In this document: positions 42,293-54,454 of the stretch, piece by piece
Position numbering within the stretch: position 1 is the first letter of the stretch
Layout: the number at the start of each line of letters is the position of its first letter
Origin: Anniella stebbinsi
Lineage: Eukaryota; Chordata; Lepidosauria; Squamata; Anniellidae
Assembly (NCBI GenBank): GCA_029215795.1
Contig: JARDYH010000002.1
Location: 44,314,001-44,378,000, forward strand
Direction of reading: 5' to 3'
Length of the DNA: 64,000 bases
Position numbers and translations under genes: made by a program
Notes under the pieces: generated by a model
The model's database searches: none
Told to the model about the DNA's origin: nothing
What the model saw: the letters and a program-made list of their open reading frames with translations, nothing else

Positions 42293-43760
42293 TTTTTTTG
42301 AACACCTGAATAGGAATATAGAGCTTCTTCAGATGGGGGAAATCGTGTTCCCTTACTGTTGGCTCTGAAGCAACATTTCTTTCGCTTCTGTAACAAGTTA
42401 TATGGAGGGAGAGAGCAGGAAGAGAAGCCACCACCTGGGTTTTACAGTTTCAGAGCAGTTTAATGGGACAGCGCCCTCTAGTGGGCATTTTATAGTTGAA
42501 CTTCTGTACACTGCAGGAAATAGCTACGCATATCAGAACAGTCAGCTTTTCTGAACCTTTTTTAAATCACTAAAACAGGAAAATGGATAGGGGAATGCAC
42601 AGGAGGATCACCGCATCATCAAAATGACCCACAAAGATCCGTGAGTGGCCAGTCAGTCTACTCATCTGTAGAAACTCATAGTCTGCCGAACTTCAAGTTC
42701 CTTTAGATTCTTTTCCCCCTCTTTGCCCAGGGCAGAAGTAAGACCTTCCCATAGAAAATAATGGAGTTAGTTTCTCTCAGATATGCCTGTCTCAGATCAG
42801 CACCAGAATAGATTAGAGGGCCAATGCTATATGCTGGCTTTACTCTTAAAATTCAGCAAAATAAGAACTGTGCATGCCGATGGTGCAGTATATATACCTG
42901 CAATATTTTTTCTACAGCCACATAAAAATAAGGAATTGTAATGAAAATGTCAAGTCACCTTTAACTATTGGGGTGTAAATATCATTGAAATAACAAGCAT
43001 ATGTGCATGTTTACAGAGTTTCCATGGATGCATGCTGTACCCAGGATGGGAAATATAATTTGATTTTTTTTATGGCTGCACACCTTACAAAATTTCATTA
43101 TCATTCATCTCTTCTCTCTTTCCAGATATAAACAAAATACATGTGGAATTATTAGTGATTCCATTCTTAGTGGCGATGGACGGGCAATATTATTGCTGAA
43201 CACATTTGGTCAGTGATTGACATATGAACTACATTTTATTGATATGAACTCTTAAAATACTCCTGTTTATCCCACCCCCTTTTTTAACATGGCAAAACTA
43301 GCAATTTGGTAGGGGTACATTTGCATACCCCAACTATCAAAATAGCTACTCTCACGTTGAAGATATACCAGCCAGCAAGTATATGAACCTTTCTCTAGCC
43401 TAATCAGAAATCATGGTTTTCATCCTTGAAAGGCAGGGGCCAGAAGTAAAGGAGAAATAACAACACTGGAGTCCTGCTATTGGTCGTCCGTTTATCTAGA
43501 TTTGGTTAATGTTTCTTATTGGTAAGCAGGAGAAGGACTCAGTTTCTTTTGTGATAAAGATCTTAAGGTTCTGAAGGCTTCTGGCAATAGAAGCATTTTT
43601 ATTCATCTATGTTATAGTAATATAAAGTTGAAATAGTAACATAAAATAAAGATTGGAAAGAAGAACATGCATTTATATATTTTCCAAAAGTATATTGAAA
43701 CATCTTATTGCTTCAGCTGCAGTTTTTTGAATTAGGCAAAATTGTTTTATGCATTTTAAT
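42293..43760. other. Spacer, no gene seen
   Basis: Mostly unique sequence. GCGCCCTCTAGTGGGCAT at about 42472 resembles a common retroposon end but lacks a partner. Confidence 0.45.
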
Positions 43761-43763
43761 CAG

Positions 43764-43850
43764 GGGTGCAGAATCTCAGAACCTCAGCTTATGGTGCCAA
43801 ATCCAGCCCTCCAGGAATCGTAATCTGGCCCTCCAAGCTTCCCTAGAAGG
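43764..43850. mobile_element. Family D fragment
   Basis: CAGGGGTGCAGAATCTCAGA, GCCAAATCCAGCCCTCCAGG, CTGGCCCTCCAAGC follows the pattern at 22151 plus 23394. Confidence 0.4.
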
Positions 43851-44544
43851 CTACTTCCTAGGCTGAACATATGAAAAGGAAGACAGGGCTCATGTAACTT
43901 TAACAGCTGCAGAGAAAAGGGAATTTCAGCCAGCATCATTTGTATGCAATTAGTACTTGGTGAAATCCCATCTTCGGGTGCCTCTTCACGAGAGGTTTAA
44001 TGCTCTTTGAAGTCTCATTAAAAAATTTACCTCCACACCAGCGGAGCGCAAATGGGCCGTAGAGGCGCGTTATCTCTCCGATTATGCGCATTATCGAATG
44101 CGCGTTAAATTGCGAGTTTTATTTTGCTCCGTCCGTTAAATCGCATTTTGACTGTGTGAATATGCGCTTATGCGCATTAACTACTTGTAAACTGCATTTT
44201 GGACATCCGTTAATGCGCTTCGCCGCCTCTCGCCGCCTCTCGTACAGAGGGATTAGGCGTAAATGCGCTTCTGCGATTATGCGCATAATCGGCTAACCAG
44301 GCGCAAAAGTGAATCCTTGTAGAGGGGACCTTTATCACAGCAATTAAAGTTGCAGGCACTATACTAGAGTGACCAGACACACAAGAGGGCAGGGCCCCTG
44401 CAGCTTTAACTGTTGTAATGAAGAGGGAATTTCACCAGGTACGAATTGCATACAAATGATACCAGCTAAAATTCCCTTTTCTCTATAACTGTTAAAGTTA
44501 CATGAGCCCTGTCCTCCTTTTCATCTGGTCAGCCCACTGCTTCC
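43851..44544. mobile_element. Palindromic MITE (family M), copy 5, carrying a nested insert
   Basis: The element spans 43859-44536. The flanks CTACTTCC (43851-43858) and CTGCTTCC (44537-44544) are an 8-bp duplication with one mismatch. The left end is TAGGCTGAACATATG, the right CATCTGGTCAGCCCA. The left arm is cut after CCCATCTTC at 43975 and resumes at about 44331 with TTTATCACAGCAATTAAAG, exactly where an uninterrupted copy has CTCTTCATCACAACAG. Confidence 0.88.
43976..44330. mobile_element. GCGC-rich insert of about 355 bp, unclassified
   Basis: Inserted into MITE copy 5. It is unlike any other sequence in the window: repeated ATTATGCGCAT, AATGCGCTTC and CGTTAAATCGC words on both strands, with local palindromes such as GATTATGCGCATAATC (44273-44288). 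The ends GGGTGCCTCTTCAC and (reverse complement) GGTCCCCTCTACAA are weakly similar. The flanks CTTC and CTTT may be a 3-4 bp duplication. The 44084-44296 frame has no motif. Probably a non-autonomous DNA transposon of a low-copy family. Confidence 0.6.
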
Positions 44545-44715
44545 CCTTCCTCTGGCCTCACTTTTCCCCAACCACCAATCATTTGGTAGTTTCCTGGCTT
44601 TTGTACATATCCCCCCCCCCCAATTCTAAAAGATTGAATAGTCTCTCCTAAGGCATAATTACTGGCAGGAAGAGACTTAAGCTAAAATATGATGGTCTCT
44701 TTTGTGTGTTTATGG
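44545..44715. other. Spacer
   Basis: Contains a short poly-C run; nothing else seen. Confidence 0.5.
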
Positions 44716-44932
44716 TAGGGTGACCAGATAAAATCCAGGTCAGGGCTCATGTAACTTTAACAGTTGGAGAGAAAAGGGAATTTCAGCCAGGGTCATTTGT
44801 ATGCAATTAGTTCCTGGTGAAATTCCCTCTTCATCACAACAGTTAAAGGTGCATGCACTATACTAGAGTGACCATATACAAAAGAAGGCAGGGTCCCTGC
44901 AACTTTAACAGTTGTGATGAAGTTGTGATGAA
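44716..44932. mobile_element. Palindromic MITE (family M), copy 6, right end lost to L2
   Basis: It starts TAGGGTGACCAGATAAAATC and proceeds normally to AACTTTAACAGTTGTGATGA. There the sequence GTTGTGATGAA is immediately repeated (44911-44921 and 44922-44932) and continues as L2. The remaining half of the MITE is not found on the far side of the L2 copy. Confidence 0.85.
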
Positions 44933-44936
44933 GTCA

Positions 44937-47165
44937 TGGACAGACCACTTTCTGGTCAGGGTTAGTATCACAGCTACCACCCGCCCCTGCAGGGGTGGCG
45001 GACCTATTAAGATGGTCTGCCCTCGAAGGCTGATGGATCCTGCTGGATTCCAGAAGGCCTTAGAGGGATCTATGGCTGGTATCGTTGACGATCCTGTAGA
45101 AGCCCTGGTCAATAGATGGAATCAAGACCTAACTAGGGCTATCGACACGATCGCCCCCAAACGTCCTCTCCGACCTGCTTCTAATCGGGCGCCCTGGTAT
45201 ACAGAAGATCTCAGGGAGTTGAAGCGGAAAGGACGATGACTGGAGCGCCGATGGCGGAAAACTCGACTTATATCCAACAAGACACGACATAGAGAACATC
45301 TTCGTTCCTATGGGGTGGCAATACGTGCAGCGAAGAAAGCTTACTTCTCTGCACGCATTGCGTCTGCGAATTCGCGTCCAGCAGAACTGTTCAGGGTGGT
45401 GAGGGGTCTAACTCGGGCACCCTCCCCCCTGAACCCAATGTTAGAGCCTTCGGTAGTTCGCTGTGATGCCTTTAACAATCATTTCACAGATAAAATCTCT
45501 AGGATAAGAGCCGACTTAGATGCTGTCGTTATAGCAGAGGCTAATAATGGAGTGTCCAGCGACTCCGCGAGTAGAATTACACTGGATCAGTTTCAGTTGG
45601 TGAGTACCGAGGACGTGGACAAGCTGCTTGGTCGAGTGAGGAGGACGACTTGCCCTCTCGATCCCTGTCCTTCTTGGCTGGTCGCCCAGGGAGGAGATGC
45701 AGTTAGATCACAACTACAATATATTATTAATGCATCTCTCAGGGAGGGGAGTTTTCCATCATGTTTAAAAGAAGCGGTAGTACGGCCGCTTCTAAAAAAG
45801 CCCTCCCTGGATCCCCTGGACTTTAATAACTATAGGCCAGTATCAAATCTTCCATTTTTGGGCAAGGTGATCGAGAGGGCGGTTGCCTTCCAACTGCAAG
45901 CAGTTTTGGATGATACAGATTTTCTAGACCCATTTCAAACTGGCTTCAGAGCAGGATACGGAGTTGAGACTGCTATGGTCGCCTTAGTGGATGTTCTACG
46001 CCTGAGTATTGACAGGGGGAGTGTGTCCCTGTTGGTACTCCTGGACCTCTCAGCGGCTTTCGATACCATCGACCATGGTATCCTTCTGGATCGCCTGAGG
46101 GAATTGGGACTCGGGGGCACTGTGCTTCAGTGGTTCCGGTCCTACCTCTCGGGCAGGTTCCAGATGGTGATGCTTGGGGATAGCTGCTCTTCAAAAAAAG
46201 AGTTGCTATGTGGTGTACCACAAGGTGCCATCCTTTCCCCAATGCTGTTTAACATTTACATGAAACCGCTGGGAGAGATCATCCGGAGGCATGGGGCGGG
46301 GTGCTATCAGTATGCTGATGACACCCAAATATATTTCTCTATGCCTTCGACAACAGCATCAGCTAAGGATAGTGTGTCTCCTCTGAATGAATGCTTGGAG
46401 GCGGTAATGGGCTGGATGAGGAAAAACAAACTGAAGCTGAATCCAGACAAGACGGAGGTGCTTACTGTCAAGGGCCACAACCTGGGGTTGGAGGTATGTC
46501 AACCAGTTCTGGATGGGGTTACACTCCCCCTGAAAGACTGTGTTCGCAGCTTGGGGGTGCTCCTGGATCCGTCGCTCCAAATGACAGCTCAGATAGATGC
46601 GACTGCCAGGAGTGCCTACTATCAGCTTCGGCTGATACGCCAGCTGCGCCCCTTCCTAGAGTTGGAAGACCTAAAATCAGTAGTGCACGCACTGGTAACT
46701 TCGAGGCTCGACTTCTGCAATGCGCTGTACATAGGGCTACCTCTGTGCCTAGTCCGGAAACTTCAATTAGTTCAAAATATGGCAGCCAGGTTGGTCACCG
46801 GTACATCTAGGGGTGACCACATTACACCAGTTTTAAAATCTCTTCACTGGCTGCCAATCAGTTTCCGGGCGAAGTACAAAGTGTTGGTTATTACTTTTAA
46901 AGCCCTACATGGTTTGGGTCCAGGTTACCTACGGGATCGCCTTCTCCCATACAATCCGCCCCGCACGCTCAGGTCCTCTGGGAAGAATTTATTACAGTCA
47001 ACAAGAACTAGACTGACAACCGTTACCCAGAGGACCTTCTCTTCTGCCGCTCCCAGATTATGGAATGACCTGCCGGGAGAGATTCGCCAACTCACCAGTC
47101 TTCAGGAATTTAAAAGATCTATAAAGACTTATCTCTTCCGGCAGGCCTACCCAGATGAATTTTAA
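44937..47165 (+). pseudogene. L2-group LINE ORF: endonuclease C-terminus plus reverse transcriptase, one internal stop
   Basis: One reading frame runs from 44937 to the stop at 47163-47165, broken only by TGA at 45237-45239. WTDHFLV at 44937-44957 is the SDH-type end of the endonuclease. Counting residues from 45315, the reverse transcriptase shows NYRPVSNLPFLGKVIERA (finger region), LDLSAAFDTIDH with the catalytic aspartate at residue 244 (46044-46046), GVPQGAILSPMLF, and YADD at residues 333-336 (46311-46322). The C-terminal region HALVTSRLDFCNALYIGLPL..LHWLPISFRAKYKVLVITFKAL is typical of L2. The GTG at 45315 is not a meaningful start, since the frame is open upstream of it. The stop follows a CGA codon, in a CGATGA context where a CpG transition is a likely cause. 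Being 5'-truncated, this copy cannot be autonomous. Confidence 0.92.
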
Positions 47166-47296
47166 AGTGTTTTATTGGTGTTTTATTGGTGTTTTGATGA
47201 TGTACTGGTTTTATCTGCTTTTAATCAATTTTTGTATTTTGTGTTTGGTGTTGTTCCCCGCCTCGATCCGTTGGGAGAGGCGGGTGATAAATAAAT

Positions 47297-47297
47297 A

Positions 47298-47337
<40 letters not shown>
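47297..47337. repeat. (TTA)n tail of the L2 copy
   Basis: An unbroken triplet run directly after the LINE 3' UTR. Confidence 0.95.
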
Positions 47338-47554
47338 GCGTTTTTCAGTTCATCCTCCTAATAAAGGTATGATGAGACTGTTCCTAAATATCTCCCCACC
47401 ATTGGACTAATACATCTGCTTATTTGGTCTATTTCCCCTTTTAATTATGTCCTGTTTTGAGCATTCTAGCTAGAACTAAAGCATTTCTGTTTGCTGTTAC
47501 TGATGCCACGATGGTGCCTGTAACTCTCAAAAACAGCTACATGGTCTTGGTGAT
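47338..47554. other. Spacer between the L2 tail and MITE copy 7
   Basis: Contains no remnant of the missing right half of MITE copy 6. Confidence 0.6.
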
Positions 47555-47890
47555 TACTTTTGTAGGGTGACCAGATAAAATCCAGGTCAGGGCTCCTGTA
47601 ACTTTAACAGTTGTAGAGAAAAGGGAATTTCAGCCAGTGTCATTTGTATGCAACTAGTTCCTGGTGAAATTCCCTCTTCATCACAACAGTTAAAGGTGTA
47701 GGCACTATACTAGAGTGACCATATACAAAAGAAGGCAGGGCCCCTGCAACTTTAACTGTTGTGATGAAGAGGGAATTTCACCAGGAACTAATTGCATACA
47801 GATGACACTGGCTGAAATTCCCTTTTCTCTACAACTGTTAAAGTTACAGGAGCCCTGACCTGGATTTTATCTGGTCAGCCTATTCTTTTG
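47555..47890. mobile_element. Palindromic MITE (family M), copy 7, near-exact TSD
   Basis: The element is 47563-47882 (320 bp). Flanks are TACTTTTG and TTCTTTTG (7 of 8). Termini are TAGGGTGACCAGATAAAATC and GATTTTATCTGGTCAGCCTA. It is very close in text to copies 1 and 6. Confidence 0.92.
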
Positions 47891-49530
47891 GATTTATATG
47901 TAAAATAGAGTTTAGTGTGGCAATAAAACAAATCAGAAGCTCACTCCTGGGGAATGATGGTTTGTAATTCTGCCTAAGGCATTTAAGTCCGTCAGAAATG
48001 CTTTGTTTATCTTTTTTTTCTTTTTCTTTGTCTTATGTCTTAAATCAAGTTTTTAAGTTATCTTTTTTAAGCACAGTTACAGAGTATAAAGTATGCCGTG
48101 CATTGGGCATTTGAAAGATTCTGCATGCCATACAACAAGCAAATCACACTCAAAAGATGGAGTGAATATCTAAAATGTAACCTCCCAAAACATATGCTAT
48201 ACTATAAAATGTTCTCATGTTTTTGTAACTATTGTTGGCTGCCTTTGAGGTGAATGAGTCTTATTTGGACAGAGAGGCAAGATTAAAAAAGAAAAGAAAA
48301 GAAATATAAATCAAATAGATTTCAATTTTGTATGTTATGTAGATGTATTTTATTATATTTTATTTTTATTTCTTAAAATTATTTTCTCTTGTCACTGTGG
48401 TTTACAGCACATGCTGGGTGCCTGCGAGTGCCTGCTCTGTAGCACAGTGCCTGCTTACGGGTTGCCATGTTGTACTTAAAACCCAGGGAGGGAGGGTTGT
48501 TGCCATGATTAACCAATCATCTAGAATCCATAAACTGTTTTAGGACTGTGGGTGGTTATGCCTCATGCAAATAACCTACCCTTGCTGGGTTAGGATTACC
48601 TGACAACCTATGAGTGGGGATTGGGTGACAGAATGCATGCCTGCTGAACCAGGTAACTTTCTGCTATCTTTATTATCATGAGAGCTGTCATTTTCACTGT
48701 GCAGTCCCCCACCCCCATCCTAATATACAGAACACTAAAGGGACTGAGGCCTTTAAGAGTCAATAGAACATGTAACCAAAAAAAAAACACCCCACCCCAC
48801 CCAGAAAGTCCACTCTGCTGAATAGTACGGGAGTCCTGGCTGGTCTCTGCCACATGGAAAGGCCAAGGACGTCACTTAGGGCTTCTCTAAATGAGCATTT
48901 TCAGCATACTTGTGTCTAGCCACTCACAGAACTTTCTGGGTGTATTATTGATGCTGTAAACAAACAGGACATCTCCTGTGCCCCCCCCCCCCATTCCCTA
49001 GCATCCCAGTCAGAGCATTGTATTATCGTAATTGGCTAACTGTTTAATTCCCATGGTAACATATCACCTATTCTGTCTAACAAAAGAGATATGCTGGCCC
49101 AAACCTCATAACAGTACGAGGTGTACCTCCCCCCCCATTCTCAGAGCTATATGCTTGTTTCAGATATGGCTATCATTGTTGGCCATGTTTCTCTGACCTT
49201 TCTTTTCATAATCTAAAGTTCCATACAATACCTAGTTCATGGCTGACACATCAGTGTCCCTTAAGATCATCCCTCGGACACCGTGGTGGATATAAGCACT
49301 ATGTTTACAAATTAAGATCCCTAGAGAAAGATGTATTTCTGTAGCCCCTTCTAAGGACTGGTCCAGTTAAACACTAAATTGTGCTCTACATAAATATGTT
49401 TATTATGTACTAAATACACTTGCTACAGCAGCCGGAAAAATTCATAGCAAATACCCCCAGAGCATCCATGTAAATTGTGAAATTGTAAATTGTAGAAATG
49501 ACCAATTAACAGTGATGGACACTGGGCAAT
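47891..49530. other. Mostly unique AT-rich spacer
   Basis: No supported gene. Short homopolymers only (poly-A at about 48778, poly-C at about 48981 and 49131). Confidence 0.5.
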
Positions 49531-49539
49531 TCTATATAT

Positions 49540-49612
49540 ATCTCCTTAGAAGTAGGCTCCGTTGAGTTCAGTCCCAGGAAGTGTGTATAGGATTGCAGCC
49601 TGGCAGAGCAAT
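49540..49612. repeat. Short dispersed repeat (family H)
   Basis: CTCCTTAGAAGTAGGCTCCG, TTGAGTTCAGTCCCAGGAAG, TGTGTATAGGATTGCAGCC. It is similar to 19475-19548, and its last word also recurs at about 50459. Confidence 0.4.
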
Positions 49613-52144
49613 CCTATGCTCCCTCACTCAAGTGTTTCTTGTGGTGTCCAAAGTTTAGTTAGGAAAGGCACAAATCGAGATATATTGAAATCTTTTATCT
49701 AAGATACATTAAAAAAATCAGATATGCTGACGGTTTTGGCCAATGTGAAGGGAGGAAGAGGGGATACCCTAACTTCCGGCAGTATAGGCAGGGACACAAG
49801 GTGGCTCTGATTGAACACCAACCCAGCAAAGTAGGCTGCTAACCACCCCTTATGTCCAACTCAGTTTGGGCCAGGGAACTCTCTGACTTTACAGGACACC
49901 CTTAAGGTGTATGAAACAAGGGCCCAAGCTGGCACCTTCTATTTCAAAGCATTATGCCTGAAACCTTAGACAGTAGCAATAACCAAGGGGAAAACTCTGG
50001 GCTTAGTACCAAGGCTTAATTGGAATGTAGTGTGTGTGTGTGTGGGTGGGTGGGTGGGTGTGTAAATCCATGGCAGAGCAGTCACCACATCTAAAGCCCT
50101 GACTGCTTGCTGAAGCCAGGGTGAGGGACTTACTTTTTTCTTTTCTTTTCCCCTCTCATTAACTTCAAGGGTTGAAGATTACTACACCAACCAGGGTTGG
50201 CATAGCTTTGAGCAATTTGGGAGGGCATTTTTTTAGAAATTAGGGGGCTTTGGATCTTGCACCCCAGCATGGCTCATTATGCCCTGGCATGTCCCACTTG
50301 GGCCCATAATGCCATTGGAACACTGCCACCAGGACTATCAGATTGATGGAGTATACCAGGGGGCTTCTAAGGGCAAAAGTGCTATCTTGCCAGTGGGTCT
50401 TCTTCCACACCCATGGACCAGCACTCATGCCACTTCCTAAGGGCCAAATACTAGTGGTAGGATTGCATCCTAAGTTAGGGATAGAATAATGCCTTCTGTT
50501 TCCCTGGGGTCTTTTTTATTCTACCTTGGGTGAGTGTCTGTATGTGCTTGTCAGTGTGTATTAAATGCAGGATGTTTGTATCTTATCTGTATAGTTTATT
50601 AATCTATGAGCATAAGCAATAGAAGATTGCATTGTAATCAAATCCTATTTGAAAATATCAATTCCATTAAATATAAATCAATAGGGCAATATAACAAATA
50701 GATATGTGAAGTTAAAATAATAAATAAAATATGGCACTTTTTTAACCTTTTAACTTCACCTTTACACAAGTCTATTTTTGCAAATGGAACACAGAATGCT
50801 GTCCTGAAGGCTTTACATGTTCAAATTAATCTTTAAATCTGTAAAAATGACAAATATAACTCAGTAAATAAAATCAAACCATTTTGTCTCAATGCTTTGG
50901 GCAGGCCTCTTTGAAGTCCAAATAGGTGGGGTTTTAATATATTTCTTTTATTTTATAGGAGTTATTGAGTTATCAAAATACAATGCAAAATATGATATTT
51001 AGAGAAAGGTCAGACAGAAAGAAAAAGGAGAAGTTTCAGAAACTTAAAATGTCAAGACACACGAGAGAGCTTCTAAATAAAACATTTCTAAAGTTTAAAT
51101 CCTTACTGAAAGTAAATTTCAGTGAAATCAGTGCAGTTGCTGACAAATAAATTGTATTTATGTTCAAGCTGTTAAATTGTACAGTGACTATTCTTAAGAC
51201 CTGGTAGCCCAGCATATATAATATACTGATTCCTTGCAGCATTTGGCAGCAACCGAACTGACTGTATTTGTAGCTCATATAGTTTTAAGCTCCATCCTGT
51301 ACTGTGATTTTTCTTTATGTTCCTTCTTATTCGTTTTAAGCTTCAGTGCCCAACTGTTCTGCACCATCATTTATGCTTTTAAAGTGGAAGATATTCATCC
51401 TGAGCAGTTAAGCTATTATTATTAGCTCTGAGATTTGCTCTTCACATAGAACTGGGTTTCTGAAATAAGGAAGATAGAGGACTATTTGTAGATTACTAAT
51501 ATTTGTCGATCAATATGCTTTACTTTTATAATGTGCACAGTGGGCAGCAAGGTTTGTCTTCTGAACCTGGCGAGCTGGGCAAAGTTGCAGTTTTTAGATA
51601 TTTAAAAATAATGTTAAAATGAAACTGGAAGAATATTTTTTCATCTCAGAAACTCCCTGCTCCCTCATGAAACTGTCCTGTCGAATGCGGAACATATTGA
51701 AAAAGCTCTGAGGTTTGCTTATGAAAGCTGTGAAGAACGGAAATGAAATTGACATGCTTCCCCTTTCTCCTGCAGAAGTGAGAAATCCCTTCATCCTAAA
51801 TAGCTTAGGACCATGTTAACTTAGGACCAAGTTACCCTTTTCCCCCAAATAGATGCGCCCTATACATGTTTAGACACTTCTGCAGCAAGTCTAGAGAAGC
51901 TCCTTCATTATGTGTCTGGGGCAGGGCATGGGGAGAGCTTGTCAATTTCACTGCTGATCCTTGCATCTTTGCCACATGAGTCTTCAGAAATGAGAGAGGT
52001 GTTTTACATTATCCCTTCTTCAACAGAAACAAAGAGTAAGGCTGGAACTGACAAGCTTAAGAGGCCCTACTTACTACTTTGTAGACATGAAATTTACAAG
52101 AAGTTTAAACCACTGGTCAATTTCATCCTCAAGGAAAGGACTTC
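49613..52144. other. Mostly unique AT-rich spacer
   Basis: Only a (GTGG)/(GT) run at about 50030-50061 stands out. The frames at 50965-51150 and 51912-52214 show no motif and no splice-bounded pattern that I would support as exons. Confidence 0.45.
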
Positions 52145-52270
52145 CTCTAGTCCAGCCTTTCTCAATCTGGTGCCTTCCAGATGTTTCCAGCATTCCTGGA
52201 CATTGGCCATGTAGGCCATGGGGCTGATGGGAGTTGCAGTCCAACACATCTGGCGAAGGCTGCTCAAGTC
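52145..52270. mobile_element. Small palindromic hAT-like MITE, 8-bp TSD
   Basis: The element is 52153-52262. It starts CAGCCTTTCTCAATCTGGTG and ends CACATCTGGCGAAGGCTG. The flanks CTCTAGTC and CTCAAGTC match at 7 of 8 positions. The interior GATGGGAGTTGCAGTCCAAC is a phrase familiar from a very abundant reptile MITE. The right arm has a small deletion. Confidence 0.75.
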
Positions 52271-53640
52271 TCTCTGCAGAGATTGGGAAAAAGCTTGTCA
52301 GTTTCACAACTACCCTTTGTAGTCTTTAAATGGGAAGGGGGTAATATTCAATAAGTACTGAATTTTCCAGGACTGTGGCAAACCATTATACAAGTGCATG
52401 GCATTGACAGTTCTTTTCAATGGTGGTGGGAGATCCATGTATGTGTTGTTTGGAACCTGTACAAATATTCAACACCATAGGGCTGAACTGCTGCAAACTC
52501 AGTGGAAATACAGGGACACATGCCTCACACCCCCAGTTTTGCCCTGTTTCATTATTGAGAACAACAAATTTTGATCATGGAGGCATCTCTTGAAAATCCC
52601 TAGGTGATTTCTCTTTTGATTGAAATTTCTTCTACTCTTTAACCTAACTAAGAATTTTACTACTAAAGACACATCACTGGATGACAGACGATTTTGAATA
52701 CACTCAGGCATAGCTGAAGTGATCCCAGTAAGCTGCTCATAAACCCAGACCATCTGCTGTATATGGTCTCCTGTTCATAAAATAGTCAAATTCCACTAGG
52801 TGAATGCATATCTGAAATCAGCCAATGTCAAATTCATTCATGCTGTGCATGGACTAAAACATAAGAAAACTTTGAAAAAACATTGACTTGCCCCATTTTG
52901 TTTGAACTCCGTTCAGTGCTACACTTACTCTGTTGCTTCCATTAAAATCTCATATCATTTAAAACAATGTACTGTGAGGATAATCCTTGCTTTATTACTT
53001 TAATTTAGCTTACTGTGATTTGGTTTCTCCCTTTTCTCATTTTTTCCTGCATTTGGGCTATTTTTAAACATCAATTTTTACTATATAACATGTTTATATC
53101 TTAACATGTAAAGAGAGTTTTAAAGGAATCTACACATTTTCATGACATAATATTAGATTAGCTTCTCCATTAGATTAAATAGTTACTATTGCTGAAGTAA
53201 ATGAGTAATATTACATACCAGTTTATTTTATTCCAACATTTCAAGTTAAAACTCTTGCGAGATCATATCTCTCATCCACATTCAGTTTTTAAAAAACCTT
53301 GTCATTTAACATGTTGTGTTAAAGTCTTTCTATGTTCACTCAAGCTTGAAAATTCCAGGAAACTGCAGCTGTTAATGGCCATACCCTTAGCAGATACATT
53401 ATTTAGGTAACATGCATATGCTATCATATCCTAGGCTGCAGTTAGTTCCTGCTTCACCACTACCTTGGAGTTGAATGGCTTTCACTAACAGAGTGGTGGA
53501 TCTAAGTCTCAGATTTGTATGTTCACTAGAATAGATATGTGGAGTGTATGCAAGTGAAGCTATCATGCAACTGAATTCCACAGTACAACTACCATTCCAT
53601 ATTACAACTACCTAAATGTCAACCAATGTTGTATTTTATA
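52271..53640. other. Mostly unique AT-rich spacer
   Basis: No gene or element with clear ends seen. Confidence 0.5.
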
Positions 53641-53644
53641 GTTT

Positions 53645-53777
53645 TAACTGTGAACCATCCAGAGAGGTTCAGCTATTGTGTGGTATAGAAATGTAATAAA
53701 TAAATGAATTTAATTTCGAACATCCAGAGAGCTTCGGCTATTGTGTGGTACAGAAATGTAGTAAATAAATAAATGAC
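53645..53777 (+). repeat. Tandemly duplicated retroposon 3' tail
   Basis: CATCCAGAGAGGTTCAGCTA, TTGTGTGGTATAGAAATGTAA and TAAATAAAT occur twice, starting near 53656 and 53721, a period of about 65 bp with few differences. The text matches the usual 'cagagag..ttcggctat..ggcggtatagaaatgtaataaataaat' end of reptile LINEs. Confidence 0.65.
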
Positions 53778-54454
53778 CTTGCATATAGAATAATAGCGTT
53801 CTATCCCGACTTTCCAAGAAACATAGGCAGAAAAATAATATTCAACCCTGTCCAAACTTTGGTTCACAAAATGTGCAGAACAATTCAGCCTAAATCTTGC
53901 TCGCTAGTGGCAGCTTTAATAAGTGAGGGTTAGCTAAACACAGAGCACAGAGCTGTTAACCTTCCTCTTAAAAATGTTGGCTTTCAGATGGATGTCAACA
54001 CTCTCAGCCCATTGACTACTTCATTTTGTTGTTTAAGAATAAAAATAATCAACGTTTTCTCTGGCCTGGTTCACTACCTAATACTCCACTTTGAAAACAA
54101 CCTTATTTACTCAGCACCATGCTTCCTGTCAGTGGAGATGAGAGCATTACAAGACCACATGTGACATCACAACATTAATCATTGTTATCAAGCCATGAAT
54201 CATTTTGCCTACTTCACAGGCTAGGGAGCTAAATGAGAAGAAGGCCTTAGAGGATCCATCCTGAAAATAAATGAATCAGTGAAAGAAGCGTATCCAATTT
54301 ATGTGTCACTGCTGAATACAAAGATCAAGCAAGAATAAAAGTAACCCTCAGCCAACAGCAAACTACCCACAACACCAAAAGATCTAGGATCATTTCTCTA
54401 TTAAAACTAAATAGAGCACCAGGAAGAGTGTGGCTGCTAATTTGGGGAAATAAG
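53778..54454. other. Spacer, no gene seen
   Basis: No supported feature. Confidence 0.5.

Larger units (their letters stand above)
44923..47337 (+). mobile_element. L2-group LINE, 5'-truncated, about 2.4 kb, best preserved in the window
   Basis: A non-LTR retrotransposon that begins at the C-terminal end of the apurinic-type endonuclease domain, continues through the full reverse transcriptase, and ends with a short 3' UTR (stop at 47163-47165). The 3' UTR leads to TGATAAATAAATATA and a (TTA)n tail at about 47297-47337, the microsatellite-type 3' end typical of this group. The 5' part (most of the endonuclease and anything upstream) is absent, the usual result of incomplete target-primed reverse transcription. 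No matching target duplication was found at the two ends. Confidence 0.93.

Noticed and set aside
45315..45317. GTG at 45315 as the start codon of the LINE protein
   Set aside because: The frame is open upstream to the TGA at 45237 and homologous LINE coding sequence continues across it, so this is not a real start.
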